Shown: in pieces, positions 1 to 11,248 of the stretch
How the letters are laid out: each line of letters begins with the position of its first letter
Position numbering within the stretch: position 1 is the stretch's first letter
Source of the DNA: Diploscapter coronatus
Lineage: Eukaryota > Nematoda > Chromadorea > Rhabditida > Rhabditidae
Direction: 5' to 3'
NCBI GenBank assembly: GCA_964036155.1
Contig: OZ038423.1
Coordinates: forward strand, 3,425,249 to 3,489,248
DNA: 64,000 bases
Notes under the pieces: generated by a model
Databases searched by the model: none
What the model was told of the DNA's origin: nothing
What the model saw: the letters and a program-made list of their open reading frames with translations, nothing else
Made by a program: the position numbers and the translations under genes

Positions 1-1080
1 TAACCGATCCGACGAGTAAAGGTACATGATGAGCACGATTCCAGCGATCAACGGCACACATTCGCCCCTATTGAATCGAGGCAGATAGCCATGATTTGCC
101 AGTTGACGATATGCCGTTTCAGATCCCTAAAATTGAGTTATCTTTCAAATTTTATAAGTTTCAGAAATTCGAAGCTTGAATAAAAGGAAATTCGATAAAT
201 AGTTTCATGCTATGCTCCCAACCTTTTTTTTTTATAATCTATGCAAAATTTTGGGAAAGGTATTCCTGCTGGCTCAGAAATCTCACCAAATTAGCCAAAT
301 ATAATGCTAGAGGTCGCCGCCGTCCTGCTTTTTCAATTAGAATCGCGCAGAAAGATGCCATGAAACTGCTCACACCACAAAATGTCGGTGCGATGAAGAA
401 TCCTAGTGCATGCCTGAAATATTTCTATGTTTCAGGAAGATAGAAATAAAAATGTCTACAATTATTAAAATTATTGCTGTGAAATTTCTTTCTTAATCCG
501 AAAATGATTGCATCGATCAAATGAAGTGACAGTTCGTGTGTTAAGGAACGCCTCACGAGAAATGCACGTCACGACTGTGCGCAAACAGGGAAGCTAAAGT
601 GCAGAAGAACGAGAGTAAGCGGGGGACAACGGAAAGAGTGGTACGCAATTTCCTCCGTGTCTCTCGCCTTCTCTCACTATTTTTCGACAAACGAACTTTC
701 ACCTAATTTGACCGGAACAATATTCATAGCTTACCTAATCTTACACTGAAAGTATAGGTAAAATATCATATTCATGCACAGGAACGTGCTTGATTGGAGA
801 ATATCTCTGAAACTCATCCATAATTCCTCTCAGTGAAAATTCCGAAAAAAAACCTCAATAATTTCTGATATTTGATCTCCTTCAATTTCCCTCGTTTGTT
901 TATTAACGTCGTCAAAGCGTAGAATATCGTGTACGTCTTCAGACAAAACCAGAATCCACCCGGAACAGCCACCCAAATGGCTTTCAAGCAATCTGGCTCC
1001 CAGGTATGGGTGACTTCATGACAATTCGCCGTCACTATAGGGAATCCCCAGTGGTATGCTAATTTCGAAAGTACAGTCAT
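1..1080 (-). CDS. TMEM135 homologue, 5' part (runs off the window)
   Basis: Multi-pass membrane protein of the TMEM135 family (peroxisomal/mitochondrial and lipid-related roles are known for the family). Three exons join in frame on the minus strand: 854-1080, 287-413 and 1-126, with GT-AG borders and phases 2, 0 and onward. The first exon starts with ATG at 1080 and has the family's N-terminal Cys motif (NCHEVTHTWEPDCLKA, like NCYEIGHTWHPSC in the human protein), then LKTYTIFYALTTLINKRGKL. The second holds an FFIAPTFCGVSSF membrane segment, AILIEKAGRRR and YLANL. The third has ETAYRQL and a GIVLIMYLYS helix. Compared with the human protein about 30 residues between KYQKLL and the second exon are not seen, so a short exon may be missed in 414-853 or absent. 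The C-terminal half lies outside the window. Family call is firm; exact function is inferred. Confidence 0.85.
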
Positions 1081-2034
1081 GGAAAATAGAAATTAGAATA
1101 GTTGCACAGGACGATTTATTGCGAAATTTCTGAATAGTAAACAAATGTAACTCTTAATAAATGAAAGGCGATTAGGACGCACCTGATAATAACTTAGCAC
1201 TGATCGCTGGTATACTGATAAAAAGGTGATGCTAACCGGCCGAGCAGAATTAAAAATCTAGAAATTTTAAATATTCACTTATAGAAAATGAAAACCTAAA
1301 AATGATATCTGAATAATAATGAACATTGGTGAGAAAACCATAAAATTATTTGAGTTTAAAATGGACAGATATTGCCCATTTTTATTGGCGCGCTCTATTC
1401 TGGTATGGGGAATGGAAAATCAGACCATGCTTGGGAAAGAATTGATAATGTGTGACGAAAGAAAACTAAATGATAGAAATATAATTGATTAGAAGGAAGG
1501 AAGAGAAAGAAAATTGATGAAATATTGCTTGACAGAGAAATAAGACCATTGAGAGGTCAGTTAGATAGAGACGAGGGACAGAAGGGGACGAGATTGCCAC
1601 CAGTTTCCTGTCAGAAGAATGTCAACCCGCACTACCTTCTGACTACGCTACAATAGAGGATGAGAACACTACGCAGACGGCTAACAATCATGCATATTTC
1701 AGATGACAACAACAAGTGAGCAATATGCAATGTGACTTCATTAATACTCAATATGTTATTTATTCCATAATTGAAAAATTACATTATTTTCTAGAAGACA
1801 ATAATAGCAACATGATGATGTGTTACTTTTTAAAAAAAATTAGCGATATGACAATTTGAAATTGTCTCAGCGACGCAACGTCGCAACACACTAAATAAAA
1901 TGTAATAACAGATTTGATTGATTAGATAGTAAATCGTGTTTTCAAAAATCATGCCATAAATTGCACGAATTGTGTTTAACCTTAATGTTGCCTAAATTTA
2001 TCGAGCAATTTTTAATGAAAACAATCGTATGTTG

Positions 2035-2190
2035 TTTTAGACCCGATCGGGTCTTTCTCTCCCTCCTTCACTCTTCTTTTGCACCCTATGTCCCCTATAC
2101 TATTTCATCGTTTTCTGCCTCTCCTATATTATATCGGGTGTTTCAATGCTCGATCGGATCTCGAATTTGCAGCCCTACTTTCCATCATAA
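2035..2190. mobile_element. MITE copy, sister of the element at 28184-28350
   Basis: The stretch carries GACCCGATCGGGTC near its left side and GATCGGATCTCGAATTTGCAGCCCT at its right, with pyrimidine-rich sequence and CGGGTGTTTCAATG between. The same blocks occur in opposite orientation in the element at 28184-28350 (GACCCGATCG, CATTGAAACACCCG, TTTGCAACCCTG). This copy has lost its left outer terminal repeat and has diverged. Confidence 0.65.
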
Positions 2191-2314
2191 CATGTGCTTG
2201 GCCCTTGAGTTCTTCTCTTAAATAAACAATTAAAATTGAGTGAGTATACTGTATACAGCCAAAAACTAATTGAAAATAACCACCTGTTAAATAAATTTGC
2301 GCAAATAGTCTGGT

Positions 2315-2411
2315 CAAAGCTGGGCGAAAGCCAAAACTTTGAAAATTCGAAACCGAAAGTGATTTTTGACTTTTTAAAAATATCCGAAACAGAAACTTTC
2401 GTCCAGCCTTG
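2315..2411. mobile_element. Old hAT-type MITE relic
   Basis: Inverted ends CAAAGCTGGGCGAAAG and CTTTCGTCCAGCCTTG enclose about 97 bp. Flanking octamers AGTCTGGT and AATCTGAT match at six of eight positions, as expected for a decayed 8-bp target duplication. Its interior has GAAACCGAAAG/CGAAAC runs that resemble the satellite element at 9814-10189. Confidence 0.5.
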
Positions 2412-2827
2412 AATCTGATGGCAGCATGGAAAAATCGTAACATCGTAGCGTAGCCTACGGTATTTTGTTTTAAAAATATTTCTCCTTATCTTTTCCTATA
2501 CCCCTTACCTTTGAGTTACGATATTACAAATTTCTTAGCATTACATTTTATCCTGATATGTAATAATAAGATATAGATTTAGATATATTCTTTATATAAA
2601 TACTTTATTTTTCGTACGTCATTCATAATTGTGAATTGAAAAATATCACCTGTCAAAAATGAAATGTTCAAAAATCTTCCGTAATAATTAATTTGGTAGA
2701 CGAATATTTTTACTGTTTAATTTCGCTATTAGAAACTTCTTATTGAAAAGTTGATTCCACTGTCAAATTAACGAGTTCGAATTAAAATCGCTAAACTTTC
2801 ACTGATTTTACATAATTCAATATAATA

Positions 2828-5589
2828 ATGTATATTTGCTTAAACGTATCTATTGATTCCGATGTGGAAGAATATTTTAATCAAGTTGGCGTTAGCGTGG
2901 AACTCTGCAAGAGTATATTCAGCATTTTCACTTAAATCATTATTTTAAACAAATGTCGCAAATTAATGACATATTATATATAATAATATCAATTTTAAGT
3001 TGATGAATTTTGCAAAGTATTAGAAACTAAAAATCTTATGTATGAATTTTCCTAGGTTTTGATGAATTCACTACACATTACAGTGCATTTTTCACTTTAT
3101 TGATACATCACCCACTCCGTAAGTAAAACATTTTGTATCTGACAATCTTTCTTTTAACTTATTAGTTATTTTTGCTTACTAAATTCAATATATGTATATT
3201 TTCAGCGCTATTTGCTCATGATGTTTCTGTTAAAGTATATGCAGAAAACTTTTTAATAGTGTTATTACAACTAATTCTATTCATACTTGGAATACGAACA
3301 ATTACGATATTAATGAAAAAATCGGGAAAATTTTCAACATTTGAAAAACAGTTGCTATCGCTATTAATATTGAAATGTATTCATACGTTAATTCTGATCA
3401 CTGATGTGAGTTGATTGTTTCAGACATAACTCTATATATATTTCAGGAATATTATCAGTATTATGTATCTGCAAAAGGTGTGTGTTGTATGTATAGTGGC
3501 GATGCCTGGGTAAACATTACTTTTTATATAAATATAAGTCATTAGTCTAAATCAATTGGATTTAAGCTCTATTTTTTGATAATATGTTCATAGATTGAAG
3601 GTAATCAAATCATGTGATATTTATCTCATGTTTTTTTTTATAATAAAGAAAAGTATGAAAAGTTTGAGCCTGGTTCCATTTGATTTAGTAGGATTTTTAA
3701 CCCCTTTCCTGGCCACGACCCACTCAACAGTAACCGAATGAGGGGCTTTGATTCGGGAATCCTTTTTACTTGATTCTCTGATTTCACTTATAGAAAAAGC
3801 GCGCTGACTTCCAAAGCGTGTTTATTTCATGTCGAGAGAAGTGGTAATGAGATGAGTTTGAGATCAAATGAGAAATGAGATTTTTGGGGAATACTAATTT
3901 TGTCAACGAGGAATTCTGCCCATGCAGCAAGTTAAAAAAAGGAAATATTATTGCTTTACCTCTAACTTTATTTTGCTCATTTATTGGTATATTTCATATT
4001 TTTCAGATTTATCTTTTCATGATTCAATCATTGGAATTGATGATTGCAAATGTGATCAAATGTGTATCCTGTGCAATGGCAGTTCAACGAGCGAGGGCAT
4101 TTTCTGAGTATGACTCAAATTCTTCCTAGATCTGTATAAATTTCATCGATCTTTCAAAAACTATTTTAGTAAACCAAATTATCGAATCACAAGCCTCAAC
4201 AAATGCATATTCGTTGCTTTAATCATAATTATTCCGCTCATTTATCACTTTATGGATGCAATAACCTTTTATCGCATCATATTTGTTGGCAGTGAGCCAT
4301 ATAAGAATCGTGGGAAAATATTAAATAAGCGTATGAAGCGTCAAACGTATCAATTACATGGAGACCTAAATGAGGACGACTATTGGAATAGTTTGATGAT
4401 CAATGATTTAGTCGAATTTATAAACTACTACGTAAGAAAATTCATATCAGGGATGTTCAAAATTTGAATCTTTAAAATTTCGGAACCGAAATTGGAATTC
4501 CAAAACCCCAGGAGTCGAAATTTTTCGTAATCGAAGTTCAGAACGCCCCTGACAAATGACTTTTGAATTATATTTTTAATCAGGATGAATATAATTCCAA
4601 ATTCAGGGTCATTATCTTCATTTCACAATAATTATCATAATAGATGGAATACTAATTCCGATTTTAATCTGGAGTACCGTTTATCTATTGATGAAGCTCA
4701 AACGACAGCTTAGCAAAATATCGATGAATCTGAGGAAAAGCGAAAATGGTTTGAGTCGACGGTTGATAGTTCATGTAGGAAATTTACATGAAATATTTCT
4801 TATGGATGGTGGATATTGTTTCAGACAACTGTTGAAATAGTCACCTATTGTGCTGGAATTATTCTGTTTCTACCTTCGAATATCAGCAGCAATATTAATG
4901 AGTTCCTTGTAAGTTGTAAGAATATTCATAAAAGGCAAAATGAGAACCGCAAGACGATCATGGCACGAGACATGACGAAATAGTAGCGGAAGGTAATTAA
5001 TAAAAGTAGTAAACAAAAAATCCAATAGTTTTTGTTTACTACTTACTACCCCGTTTTCCCACAAATTGCAACTTTTTTAGCTTCCCTGCACTCTCTCATC
5101 CATAAATCTTTCGCTTGAAAAAGTTACAATTTGTGGGAAAACGAGTGGTATCTATTAGTTACTACTCTTATTAATTGCCGTAGGGAAATAAACAGTTCCC
5201 TGATTTCACGTACCCTATTTTGTTCAAGTCTCGCATCATGATGCCGTAAGGTTTCCATATAGCTCTTCAACATTAAATGAGCCTTTAAAATGAATTTAGA
5301 TGCACGTAAGTAATATTGTAACGTATGGCCCACAAATTCAGTTTTTAACACTATATCTCCTGACTAGAAGTGCAATTCAGGTAGGATAATGGAATTTTTA
5401 ATAATTATGATATTTATCTATGCAATTCCCATTGAATTTTAGCGCTTAGAAGTTCAAAATCGTGAAAAAGCGAAGACGAAAAATATCATGGTGAAGACTT
5501 TGGCACGAAAACCAGACAAAAATCAAATCCAGAGAAATAAAATACATAACATCGCGATTCCGAATAACGATCATAATAATATTGCCTGA
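2828..5589 (+). CDS. Serpentine (7TM) chemoreceptor-like protein, 390 aa, family unresolved
   Basis: Nine exons join with agreeing phases: 2828-2912, 3056-3118, 3206-3405, 3447-3509, 4007-4107, 4170-4431, 4607-4774, 4825-4908 and 5443-5589, ending in TGA (390 codons). The product has an N-terminal stretch with an NVS glycosylation site, then hydrophobic segments around FLIVLLQLILFILGI, LLSLLILKCIHTLI, IYLFMIQSLELMIANVI, FVALIIIIPLIYHFM, TIIIIIDGILIPILIW and EIVTYCAGIILFLP, and a basic C-terminal tail. The order and loop after the third segment (AVQRARAFSDKPNY) resemble the Sra/Srb/Sre side of the nematode chemoreceptor superfamily, but no family-defining motif is complete. Six clear membrane segments are seen; a seventh may sit in an unrecognised exon within 4909-5442, which holds a foldback repeat. 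The start at 2828 is chosen because the short first exon keeps phase; it is less certain than the rest. Confidence 0.65.
4448..4551. repeat. Small inverted-repeat element in an intron
   Basis: Ends CAGGGATGTTC and GAACGCCCCTG form an imperfect terminal inverted repeat of about 11 bp, with CAG...CTG outermost bases like hAT MITEs. No matching flanking octamers are seen, so an insertion is not proven. It lies in the intron 4432-4606 of the receptor gene. Confidence 0.4.
4940..5255. repeat. Foldback element (long imperfect palindrome) in an intron
   Basis: Left and right halves are inverted copies centred near 5095. Inner arms CGTTTTCCCACAAATTG and CAATTTGTGGGAAAACG match perfectly. Middle arms GGTAATTAATAAAAGTAGTAA and TTACTACTCTTATTAATTGCC match well. 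Outer arms include ATGGCACGAGACATGACGAA against TTTGTTCAAGTCTCGCATCAT, which match partially. It fills most of the last intron of the receptor gene and belongs with other foldbacks that share a GACGAAATAGTA-like word (7096, 35207 and 51959 regions). Confidence 0.7.
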
Positions 5590-6644
5590 TAGATGGAACA
5601 ATTTAACACTATTTATTTCTTTCGCCTAATAAACTAACGGGTATTCTGGGTTTATTATTCGATTTCGATTTTTATGTTCAAATTTGTTTATTTTAAGTTT
5701 CTCTTTGATCTTTTAATGATGTTTCTGATCCCAAGAAGTAAATATTTTTGCAAGTGAATTTATTTTGATTAATTTTGAGAAAGTTATTTCTACAAGAAGG
5801 CAAAACATCGACACAAAATTTCATACTCACCATGTCACAAATCGAAATGATAATAAATTTGCCTCCCACTTTCAGGAGGGCGAGCGTTATTCACCAAAAT
5901 TTTTGGTGAATAACGCTACGGACCCTAGCCGGAATCATGAATCCAAAGATTAGTGATGATAATACAAAAATAACATGAAGCATCGTGAAATATATCCATG
6001 TATCATTCTCAAATGGTGGACACTATCATTTTTGTATAACTATAGCAAAAAACGTCGTATTTTATGAAAAACGTTCTTTCATAAAATTTTATATGAATGC
6101 GTTTCTCAAGCACGTAATATACGAAGAAGTCACAAAAATTCACCACATTTTATAATAGCTACCTTATCATATCTCTCTAAAGAATTTTTTGTCAAGGATA
6201 AGAATTTAAGAGAGCTGCATTTTTAATTAGGATGTGCATATTTTCAAAACATGTCATTTATCAAAAAGTAGACTACATTCTTCAAAGGTACGAAGATGAT
6301 TAAATTTACTATGATTATGATCCAGTAATAATCATAATTTTGACATTTGCAGCCAATGAATAATTTTTAATTGATAGTTTATCTAGTCGAGATGATGTTA
6401 CAACTTATCGTGCAATGTGATGATAAATAATATTAAGAAAAAACTGTTTGTTATTATTTAATAACAAGAGCAATCATAAAATCCTAACACCTGTTTAGTT
6501 AATGTTTTTAATTTTTTATAATACGCCTTTTCGAATTTCTACATACGGCTTACGATTTAAAGATATGACAGCCACTCTTCCAGTTACACTGTTTTCTTCC
6601 CTGAATTTCAAATGATTAAAAAAAAAACTTTGTGAAAAAACGAC
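5590..6644. other. Convergent intergenic space between two receptor genes
   Basis: AT-rich 3' flanks of two convergent genes. Apart from the short palindrome at 5876-5931 no coding or repeat structure is seen. Confidence 0.6.
5876..5931. repeat. Short palindromic repeat, copy 1
   Basis: A hairpin-forming block: AGCGTTATTCACCAAAA facing TTTTGGTGAATAACGCT with almost no loop, flanked by GGAGGGCG on the left and ACGGACCC on the right. A diverged copy in opposite orientation lies at 49444-49496 with the same asymmetric flanks, so the mobile unit seems to be the whole block of about 53 bp. Confidence 0.7.
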
Positions 6645-8493
6645 TTACTTCTTCTTATCCTTTCTAAATATGCACCGGATCATGCCCAATGCAGCTTCCC
6701 TTACATAGCTCAGGAATAAGATCATGTAGAGCTCATAAAATATCCCTGTAGAAGATAAAGTTAGAATTGCTGCATTAACCAGGCCTAAATATCCTGATTA
6801 CTGTCTTTTTCCAAATTAAAAAAAAATAATAATAATTTACTTTGTGCATAAATGTTGTAGATAAAAAAAACAACTAATATCGCGATTGGTACTGATATGA
6901 ATGAAAATATTACGAAGATCTAAATTTAAAGAGAAATAATTGCAAAATTTACGAAAATATACTTGCACAATCGAATCTTTCATAAGGACGATTTCCATCC
7001 GACTCTTCGCAGTTGATGAGCTTCGTCGAAATTTACGCATTTCGGTATAAGTCAGTCGGGCGATATAAATAATAACTGAAAATGGGCTATTCGGAAACCG
7101 CACGAAATCAAGACCTCAAGACATGCGAAATAGTGTATGACTTGGGTAGGGTATTGACTGATAGGATTTCTTTTCCCATACTATTTCTCATGTCGTGTGG
7201 TTTACAAGCTGCCTTTTAGAAATTTTTAACGGCATTTTCGAATTAGTAAAATTTTAATACTTCAAATTCAAAACGGCCTTTTCATTTAAAAAATATTACC
7301 TATTCCAATCACACTCAAAAACGCGATCCATCGCATAGCGAAATTGACGACAATTCTTTCCCAGTGAGCTCCTGTCGTGAATCTGCTGTCGACCGTTTCA
7401 TCCGCAGTCCCGTATCCACAAGCACCTACTTCCTTTATTGACTCATAGCAAGTGTAGTTCTGGAAATAAACAAATGTAGGAATTTTCACCTGTTTCATTC
7501 TGATCATAAAACTGATTAAAATAAAATCATCTTAGACACTTCCTGTTTATCTAATTACGGTAAAAGTGCGCTTTGATATTTTTCAGAATGAGTCAGGGAC
7601 GTTAAAATTGTGTTTCGAGTGTATTTTGTTTTTATTTAACGAAAAAGGCTAGAAGTTAAAACGTTTGAAATATCAACTTCTCGAAGTTTCAGTCAAATTT
7701 ACTCCGAATATTTTTAGAAATAAAACTGAAAACTTGCGTATATATGGAGGAAAACCTTACAACATATCGATCCCAGATCTTCTGATTACAATATACTCCA
7801 TTGTGATATTGAATATTGTCGTAAATATTGATAAGCGGAGCGCTAATAAAAATGCAAAATATGATTTTTGTGGCAATGTTGATCACGATAAATTGTATGG
7901 ACTTTTTCTTATAACTAACGATGGCCTTCAAGCGAGCGAGAAACATTTCACTAAAAATTCCAGAATATTTTTCAATTCACTACGGAAAATTACGTGATAA
8001 CAGCCATCGATAAAAATATAGATGAGATTAGGAGATTAATTTGGTTAGCTGGGTTTATGCCCAGATAATTTAACAACCCTTCGGTTTTCAGTAGTAAAAA
8101 TGGAGAATAAAAATGCACTCTCAAACCTGAAAATTATCAGTTTCACCAAAAAAATCTTGATTTAAATAGTGTTCTGTGCTCTTCTGGATGAAATTTTAAT
8201 TTGGAATCTACATTTTTGCCCAACTTGAATTCAAACTAGACTCGAAATCAGTAAATGTTCACAACTTTAAAGTTGGCCTAAAATGTCTAACCTTCAGTCG
8301 GCATAAAAATGCACAGAGTTCCTACAACCTGTAGCAGAATAAAATAATATTTGATACTTTTCACTCGTTTTGGGCACTTGAATATCATAGCCGGAATCAT
8401 GAATCCTCCCATAACTGTGGTCACGAAATAGATAACGTGAAGCATTACAGAATAAACGGGAGTTTCCTTTTGAAACGGGGGACATTCGATCAT
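6645..8493 (-). CDS. Serpentine chemoreceptor, Srh/Sri/Str-like, 325 aa
   Basis: Seven exons on the minus strand join with perfect phase agreement: 8292-8493, 7994-8126, 7761-7950, 7300-7459, 6963-7075, 6841-6919 and 6645-6745 (326 codons with stop), a typical length for these receptors. The first exon gives TM1 plus the FKCPKRVKSIKYYF loop, close to the Srh/Sri pattern FKTPKxMKxxK. The second gives TM2-TM3 with GLLNYLGINPANQ, also typical (GLLxYxG...Q). Later exons give a fourth helix (IVINIATKIIFCIFISAPLI), an extracellular loop with three cysteines (NYTCYE, EVGACGYG among them), TM5 and the basic loop TEMRKFRRSSS, TM6 (IFVIFSFISVPIAILVVFF) and TM7 with a KDKKK tail. The usual HGxxSTxxMI and PYR signature near the end is replaced by a diverged FLSYVREA. 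These receptors act in ciliated sensory neurons; the ligand is unknown. An upstream exon above 8493 cannot be excluded. Confidence 0.75.
7096..7203. repeat. Foldback repeat in an intron of the receptor gene
   Basis: GACATGCGAAATAGTGTATG at 7120 faces CATACTATTTCTCATGTC ending at 7194, and the outer AAACCGCAC faces GTGTGGTTT. The arms share the ATACTATTTCxxCATGTC word with the foldback at 4940-5255. Confidence 0.65.
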
Positions 8494-9089
8494 TCTCTTT
8501 GCGAATAAACCGAATTTTCGTGTTCTATCAACAGATATTCGGGAAGTGTAATTTTCAGCTTCAAATTACGGGCAGATGCACTTCAAAGGCACGCAAATAT
8601 ATTGAATACTAAAAAAATTTGAAAATTATTGCCTTCTTCTATCATTTCAACTATATAATTTGTAGGCGAAATCTCGCAAAGGCGAATTTAGACTTTTACT
8701 GAAAGAGGAAGTTTCACTTGCAGAAAGTTAGTCTGGGACATACTGTACGTATTTCACTTCCAGATGATTCAACTTGACATTTGGTGGAAGATGATAAATC
8801 CCACTAAAGCCATAATGACTGGTTAGAAGATTTACATGACATCATGCAATTTCCTCTTTTCTTAAATAGTGATGTGATAATTTGATGAGCTTCATACGAA
8901 TAATTATAGAGGTGCACCTTTTATTGAATAGACTAAAAAGTGCTTAGAAGTTGCTGAAGTTCCATTTCCAAAATACAATTTTTTTTCTTCGAAATAAATA
9001 GCATTAACTGAAATCAATATGCTAATTTATTAATTTTTTCATACCATCTTGCTTAACAAAGTGAACATTGATGCCGATTTGATTTTATA
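8494..9089. other. Upstream flank of the receptor gene
   Basis: No gene seen. This stretch should contain the promoter of the minus-strand receptor; no recognisable TATA box or repeat was found. Confidence 0.5.
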
Positions 9090-10337
9090 TATATCGGCTG
9101 TCCGATATTAACACATTTGTTCAATTATTTTATTTCTTTATCGAAACTTAACTTTAATCAATGATATAGTTACCACTATTATCTACAACAGAAGCCCAAC
9201 AAATGAGGAGATCATTGATGTGCCTTGTCCAGAAATTGGGGGGCTGCAGGCCAAAAAAGTTAGAGATCCCATTTTTAGAGAATCATAATTGTTGAAAAAT
9301 TTTTCAGCCAAGAATTTTTTTAGATTGCGAAAAGTGATAATTAGAAGGAACGAGATCAGGGGAATAAAGTGGGTATGATACCGTTTCCCAACCAAGCGTT
9401 TCTAGTTTGTTCTGGGTCTTCTTTGCTAAATGAGGCCGAGCGTTGATATGAAATAGATGGACATTCACACGTCCAGACCGATTTTGACCAAATTTTCAAG
9501 CTAATGAGTGTAGGTGGAGGCCGTGACCGTGGCAGCAATTCGCAGTATAACATCCCTTCTGAATCCCACCAACAGAAGAGGAGAAGCTTGCGAGGGTGCA
9601 GGTCTGGCTCCGCCACTGTTAGCGGCTCTGATCCACGTGCGATCCAAAAGGCAGTGCGTGTGGTGTTCTCATAGAGGATCCAGCTCTCATCTCCAGTCAA
9701 TAGATTTTCAAAAATTCCTTTTAGTACGGACGGAGAAGGAAAGAACATAAATGTTGAACCCGATGTTGATCCATTAGAAAGAATCGGAGTGAATGCCTAG
9801 GCTCAGAATCGATCAGAGCTGAGACGAAGTTGAAATTTTCAAATTCGAAGTCGAAATTGGCTTCTCAAAATTTTCGAAGTCGAAGTCGAAGTCGAAGTTG
9901 GCTTCTCAAAATTTTCGAAGTCGAAGTCGAAGTCGAAGTTGGCTCAAAAACCCTCGAAGTTTCGAATTTCGAAGTCGAAGTCGAAACTTTTTCTTAGCTC
10001 TGTTGGTCGTTAAAATTTTTCGAAGTCGAAGTCGAAGTCGAAGTTGGTCGTTAAAATTTTTCGAAGTCGAAGTCGAAGTCGAAGTTGGCTTCTCAAAATT
10101 TTCGAAGTCGAAGTCGAAGTCGAAGTTGGCTCAAAAACCCTCGAAGTTTCGACTTTCGAAGTCGAAGTCGAAACTTCGTCTCAGCTCTGGAATCGATGAT
10201 GGCATCTTATAGGCCTTTCTTGTTGCAAGTGTCATGACACCTCTACGATATTATAATGACCACTTGCCATAGAACCGCCTTGATATATAAATATAAATTT
10301 TTGAAAACCATCGGACAGGACTTCCCGGACAACCTAA
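9090..10337 (-). pseudogene. Dead mariner (Tc1/mariner) transposon
   Basis: The minus strand from 9748 to about 9480 encodes a mariner transposase stretch: LTGDESWILYEN, then LHPRKLLLFCWWDSEG and YCELLP. The match resumes in another frame from about 9475: HINARPHLAKKTQNKLETLG, then SYPLYSPDLVPSNYHF. So there is at least one frameshift. Two of the three catalytic aspartates look lost (HDN is HIN, SDY is SNY), so it is inactive. The 5' end, reading TTAGGTTGTCCGGGAAG from 10337 after a TA, looks like a mariner terminal repeat; the other end near 9090-9120 (CGGCTGTCCGATATTA) is decayed and uncertain. The 5' part is interrupted by the satellite element at 9814-10189; without it the element is about 0.87 kb, shorter than the usual 1.3 kb. 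Confidence 0.85.
9814..10189. mobile_element. hAT-type MITE whose body is a GAAGTC tandem satellite
   Basis: The ends CAGAGCTGAGACGAAGTT and AACTTCGTCTCAGCTCTG form a perfect terminal inverted repeat. Both sides are flanked by the octamer GAATCGAT (9806-9813 and 10190-10197), a perfect 8-bp target duplication. CAG...CTG ends plus 8-bp duplications are hallmarks of hAT elements. The interior is built of runs of the hexamer GAAGTC/GACTTC broken by longer units such as TTGGCTTCTCAAAATTTTC, repeated several times. The element sits inside the dead mariner, so it is the younger insertion. It has no coding capacity of its own; an open frame rich in SRSRS across it is a by-product of the hexamer. Confidence 0.85.
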
Positions 10338-10397
10338 TAGAAGTATTGGCTCACCCCTTATCTTCGTCAGACTTCGCTGACTAAATTAAATTATTAG

Positions 10398-10680
10398 TGT
10401 TCGTGTCGCAACCATCTTTGCGGCTTTTCCTATTCTTAGACACTTGTATCTATGATGACTAATTTAATGTTAAAGCAAAGACAGATACACTATTATCCCA
10501 TTATATGATTGCTGAACTGATGTTTCTAGAATTTCCCCACTCACAAGTCCTTATATAAAAGGCGTCCCCTTTACTTTCCGTTGTCCTTCGCTATTACTGG
10601 TGATTATTAACGTTGACTAAATTGTGGTTGCTATTTTAACTGTTGGCTAAATAAAGTTGCGAACATACACAACCACAACA
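10398..10680 (+). mobile_element. Possible solo LTR (BEL/Pao-like)
   Basis: A 283-bp block starts TGTTCGTGTCGCAACC and ends CACAACCACAACA, thus TGTT...AACA. It contains a TATA box (TTATATAAAAGG at 10551) and, about 100 bp later, a polyadenylation signal (AATAAA at 10650-10655), the layout of a retroelement LTR. No target duplication was found on the flanks and no internal coding region is nearby, so this stays tentative. A promoter of an unseen gene is the alternative. Confidence 0.35.
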
Positions 10681-11248
10681 AAGTCAAAATTTTCTGAAAC
10701 TTTTTTTTTTTTTTTTCTTTTTAATTTCCATAGTCGATTTGGATAGTTTTACCTGAGAATCTGGTCTTGAAGTTCAAATTTGAAAATTGGCCTTCCTTGA
10801 AAAATACTTACTAAACTATATAGTAGAGGTAATGATATATAAATTAAAATAAATGAGAAAATTTTCATTCTGCTCAAATAATTGGAGAAGGCTTACATAA
10901 TATAGAAAACTAAACAGCAAATGGAATCTGAGATAGATGTTTTTCGGAGGATAATAACAGGATGAATAATCATTTATTGGAACATCAGAACATAACTCGC
11001 TTGATCAATATTTTTCTTGAAGAAACGTTAAACTATAAGAGGGCACATGATAAAATAATACCTTTCATCGAGTCAAAAGAATAAAATATGATCACAAATT
11101 CATATAATTATTTATTAATTTCGAAATTTTGATAAATCAGCGCATAGCTGTAAAGCAGGTCACGAACCCAATCTAAGATATATTAGCCCGAATTGTAAGA
11201 TTGATTCCGATATCTGTACACACGCTGAGGAATTGATTAGACTCCCAT
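10681..11248. other. Intergenic, no feature seen
   Basis: AT-rich sequence with a T-run at about 10700; downstream flank of the peptide gene. No gene or repeat recognised. Confidence 0.5.

Larger units (their letters stand above)
1081..2827. other. Intergenic, AT-rich, with two MITE relics
   Basis: No exon with coding character is seen on either strand between the TMEM135-like start and the first receptor gene. The stretch holds two decayed inverted-repeat elements, listed separately at 2035-2190 and 2315-2411. The TMEM135-like promoter should lie just above 1080, but no clear TATA element is visible. Confidence 0.6.

Noticed and set aside
9898..10212. Open frame of 104 codons encoding Ser-Arg repeats
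   Set aside because: It follows directly from the GAAGTC hexamer inside the hAT-type MIT element; it has no start context, splice partners or non-repeat coding sequence.
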